A stretch of DNA of 7,197 nucleotides, taken from NCBI GenBank assembly GCA_964369725.1, contig CAYJGC010000064.1, positions 1-7,197 on the forward strand, written 5' to 3'. Position 1 is the first letter of the stretch. Every line of letters begins with the position of its first letter. Below are positions 5,648-7,197 of the stretch, piece after piece. The stretch comes from Paraeggerthella sp964369725. GTDB lineage: Bacteria; Actinomycetota; Coriobacteriia; Coriobacteriales; Eggerthellaceae. The notes under the pieces are model-generated. The model did no database searches. It worked only from the letters and a program-made list of their open reading frames with translations, and had not been told where the DNA came from. Both the position numbers and the translations under genes were made by a program.

Positions 5648-6376
5648 GTGAACGTTGTAGCACTTGATTCTTATGAGGCGGCTTGCAGAAAAGTCGCGGA
5701 TATTTTTTCCGATCATTTAGCAGAAAAACCGGATACGGTACTTGGTCTTGCAACAGGCACGACGCCTTTAGGTTTGTACTCAGAATTAGTCAAAGATTTT
5801 CAAGAAGGTAAAATTAGTTTCGCCCAGGCAACAACATTTAACCTTGATGAATATTGCGGACTAGAGCCACGTCATCATCAAAGCTACCGTTACTTTATGG
5901 AAACGAATTTGTTTAACAAAGTGGATATTTGCTTGGAATCAACGCATGTTCCTGACGGTATGAATACCAACACTCAGGACGCTTGTGACTCCTATGAGCA
6001 GGCTATTCAAAAAGCGGGCGGCATTGATATTCAATTGTTGGGGCTAGGGATCAATGGGCACATCGGATTTAATGAGCCAGCCGCCTCTTTTGCGGTTGCA
6101 ACACATAAGATAGATTTAGCGCAAAGCACAATTCAGGCAAACAGTAGATTGTTTAACGGCATCCATGAAGTTCCTACGCAAGCCTATACAATGGGCATTG
6201 GAACTATCATGGCAGCGCGTAAAATAGTAGTCATAGTGAGCGGTGCAAGCAAAGCGAAGATTGTGCGTGAAGCGTTCTTTGGTCCTGTTGTGCCACAGGT
6301 TCCCGCTTCGATTTTGCAACTACATCCTCACGTAACCGTTATTGTTGATTCGGAGGCTGGCGCACTTATTCCTTAG
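5648..6376 (+). CDS. nagB: Glucosamine-6-phosphate deaminase
   Basis: A cytoplasmic aldose-ketose isomerase that converts glucosamine-6-phosphate to fructose-6-phosphate and ammonia, the step that brings amino sugars into glycolysis. From the GTG start it has 242 residues, as in the shorter Gram-positive NagB type (the E. coli enzyme has 266). It starts MNVVALDSYE, as expected. The phosphate-binding loop is GLATGTTPLGLY (33-44). The catalytic acid lies in FNLDEY (Asp67), and the active site GINGHIGFNEP holds His138 and Glu143. Asn136 stands where E. coli has Asp, common in Gram-positive forms. STIQANSR and a conserved C-terminus (VSGASKAKI) complete the fold. It is the first gene of a nagB-nagA unit, with nagA 39 bases downstream. 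Confidence 0.96.
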   Translation: MNVVALDSYEAACRKVADIFSDHLAEKPDTVLGLATGTTPLGLYSELVKDFQEGKISFAQATTFNLDEYCGLEPRHHQSYRYFMETNLFNKVDICLESTHVPDGMNTNTQDACDSYEQAIQKAGGIDIQLLGLGINGHIGFNEPAASFAVATHKIDLAQSTIQANSRLFNGIHEVPTQAYTMGIGTIMAARKIVVIVSGASKAKIVREAFFGPVVPQVPASILQLHPHVTVIVDSEAGALIP

Positions 6377-6415
6377 GGTAAGCGTGGTTATTACTATCTG
6401 GGAAAGGACAGTGGT

Positions 6416-7197
6416 ATGCGTATCGTAAACGGACAAGTTTTTAATGGCGAGGGTTTTGAAGCTCGTAATCTTTTTATTAATGGGGGATTTTTTTCTGAAG
6501 TTGTTGCCGAAGAGGTGCAAGAGCTTGACGCAGCAGGATGTTATGTAATTCCCGGTCTTGTGGACGTGCACTTTCATGGTAGCGCGAATGCGGACGTAAG
6601 CGATGGATCTCTTGCGGGGCTTCACAATATGGCAGCCTATGAGGCGTCTCGTGGTGTTACGGCTTTGTGCCCAGCTACTATGACACTCCCAGAAGAAGTG
6701 CTTATTGAAGCAGCGCAAGCGGTAGCTGCGTTTGAGCCAAGCAGCACTGAAGCGGACATTGTGGGAATCAATATGGAAGGACCTTTTATTTCGCCTGGGA
6801 AGGTGGGGGCGCAAAACCCTGATTACGTGCGCAATCCCAGCGTTGACGAGTTCCGCCGTTTGCAAAAAGCAGCAGAGGGGATGTTTAAGCTCGTTGATAT
6901 TGCCCCCGAAGAAGCGGGTGCGGATGAATTTATTAAAGAGCTTGCAGGTGAAGTGCGTGTCTCTTTGGCTCATACGGCAGCCGACTATGAGACGGCAGCA
7001 CACGCCTTTGAGCTGGGTGCACGTCAACTGACTCATTTGTATAATGCCATGTCAGGTATGCACCACCGTACACCCGGTCCTATTCCTGCAGCGGTTGAAC
7101 ATGATGAAGTTACGGCGGAAATCATTGCAGATGGTATTCATATTCATCCCGCTATGGTGCGCTTGGCTTTCAAGCTTTTTGGTGATGACCGCATGAT
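6416..7197 (+). CDS. nagA: N-acetylglucosamine-6-phosphate deacetylase (3' end missing)
   Basis: The reading frame stays open from ATG 6416 to the window edge: 260 full codons plus two bases of a family that is usually about 380 residues. The enzyme is a cytoplasmic amidohydrolase that removes acetate from GlcNAc-6-phosphate, giving glucosamine-6-phosphate for NagB. Metal and substrate residues are present in order: His52 and His54 in GLVDVHFHG, Glu121 in NMEGPFISPGKVGAQNP, His186 in LAHTAADY, His207 in LTHLYNAMSGMHHRTPGP, and His242 in IADGIHIHP. The catalytic aspartate lies beyond the window. GGAAAGGA (6401-6408) is a good ribosome binding site 7 bases before the ATG. The 39-base gap after nagB shows no terminator, so the two genes probably share a transcript. 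Confidence 0.95.
   Translation, partial: MRIVNGQVFNGEGFEARNLFINGGFFSEVVAEEVQELDAAGCYVIPGLVDVHFHGSANADVSDGSLAGLHNMAAYEASRGVTALCPATMTLPEEVLIEAAQAVAAFEPSSTEADIVGINMEGPFISPGKVGAQNPDYVRNPSVDEFRRLQKAAEGMFKLVDIAPEEAGADEFIKELAGEVRVSLAHTAADYETAAHAFELGARQLTHLYNAMSGMHHRTPGPIPAAVEHDEVTAEIIADGIHIHPAMVRLAFKLFGDDRM

Noticed and set aside
6320..7036. Long open frame on the - strand (238 codons) opposite nagA
   Set aside because: The + strand carries unmistakable NagA motifs over the same span, and the - strand protein shows no recognisable features; it is a shadow.

Overview
The window reads as bacterial chromosome of moderate GC content (close to half GC by eye). Its left half is the distal part of the spc-type ribosomal protein operon, and its right half holds two small catabolic units. 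The operon order (rplR-rpsE-rpmD-rplO-secY-adk), the SecY N-terminus and the zinc-type adenylate kinase suggest an actinobacterium, most likely a moderate-GC member of the Coriobacteriia. That placement rests on remembered protein similarity, not on a search.

Left half (1-3425, + strand): the C-terminus of ribosomal protein L18, then S5 (rpsE), L30 (rpmD), L15 (rplO), the SecY translocase subunit and adenylate kinase (adk). rpsE and rpmD overlap by 1 base, and rplO and secY by 7 bases, with SecY starting at TTG. The run is interrupted by a 169-base gap between rpmD and rplO. This gap holds a terminator-like GC hairpin and then three further hairpins before the rplO ribosome binding site, so the distal genes may be separately controlled. 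A strong intrinsic terminator follows adk. The map-infA-rpmJ block that often follows adk is absent here.

Right half (3426-7197): a complete adenine deaminase gene (ade) lies on the - strand, convergent with adk. Across a 331-base gene-free region it is divergent from nagB-nagA (glucosamine-6-phosphate deaminase, and N-acetylglucosamine-6-phosphate deacetylase cut by the window edge). NagA removes acetate from GlcNAc-6-P and NagB turns the product into fructose-6-P and ammonia, feeding amino sugars into glycolysis. Ade turns adenine into hypoxanthine and ammonia. The gap carries a good sigma70-type promoter for ade, a plausible -10 for nagB and several inverted repeats that could be operators.

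I see no mobile element, CRISPR array, tRNA or rRNA, and no clearly novel multi-gene system. The points most worth a second look are the rplO leader, the break of the ribosomal operon after adk, the short zinc LID of Adk, the divergent active-site motifs of Ade and the inverted repeats between ade and nagB.
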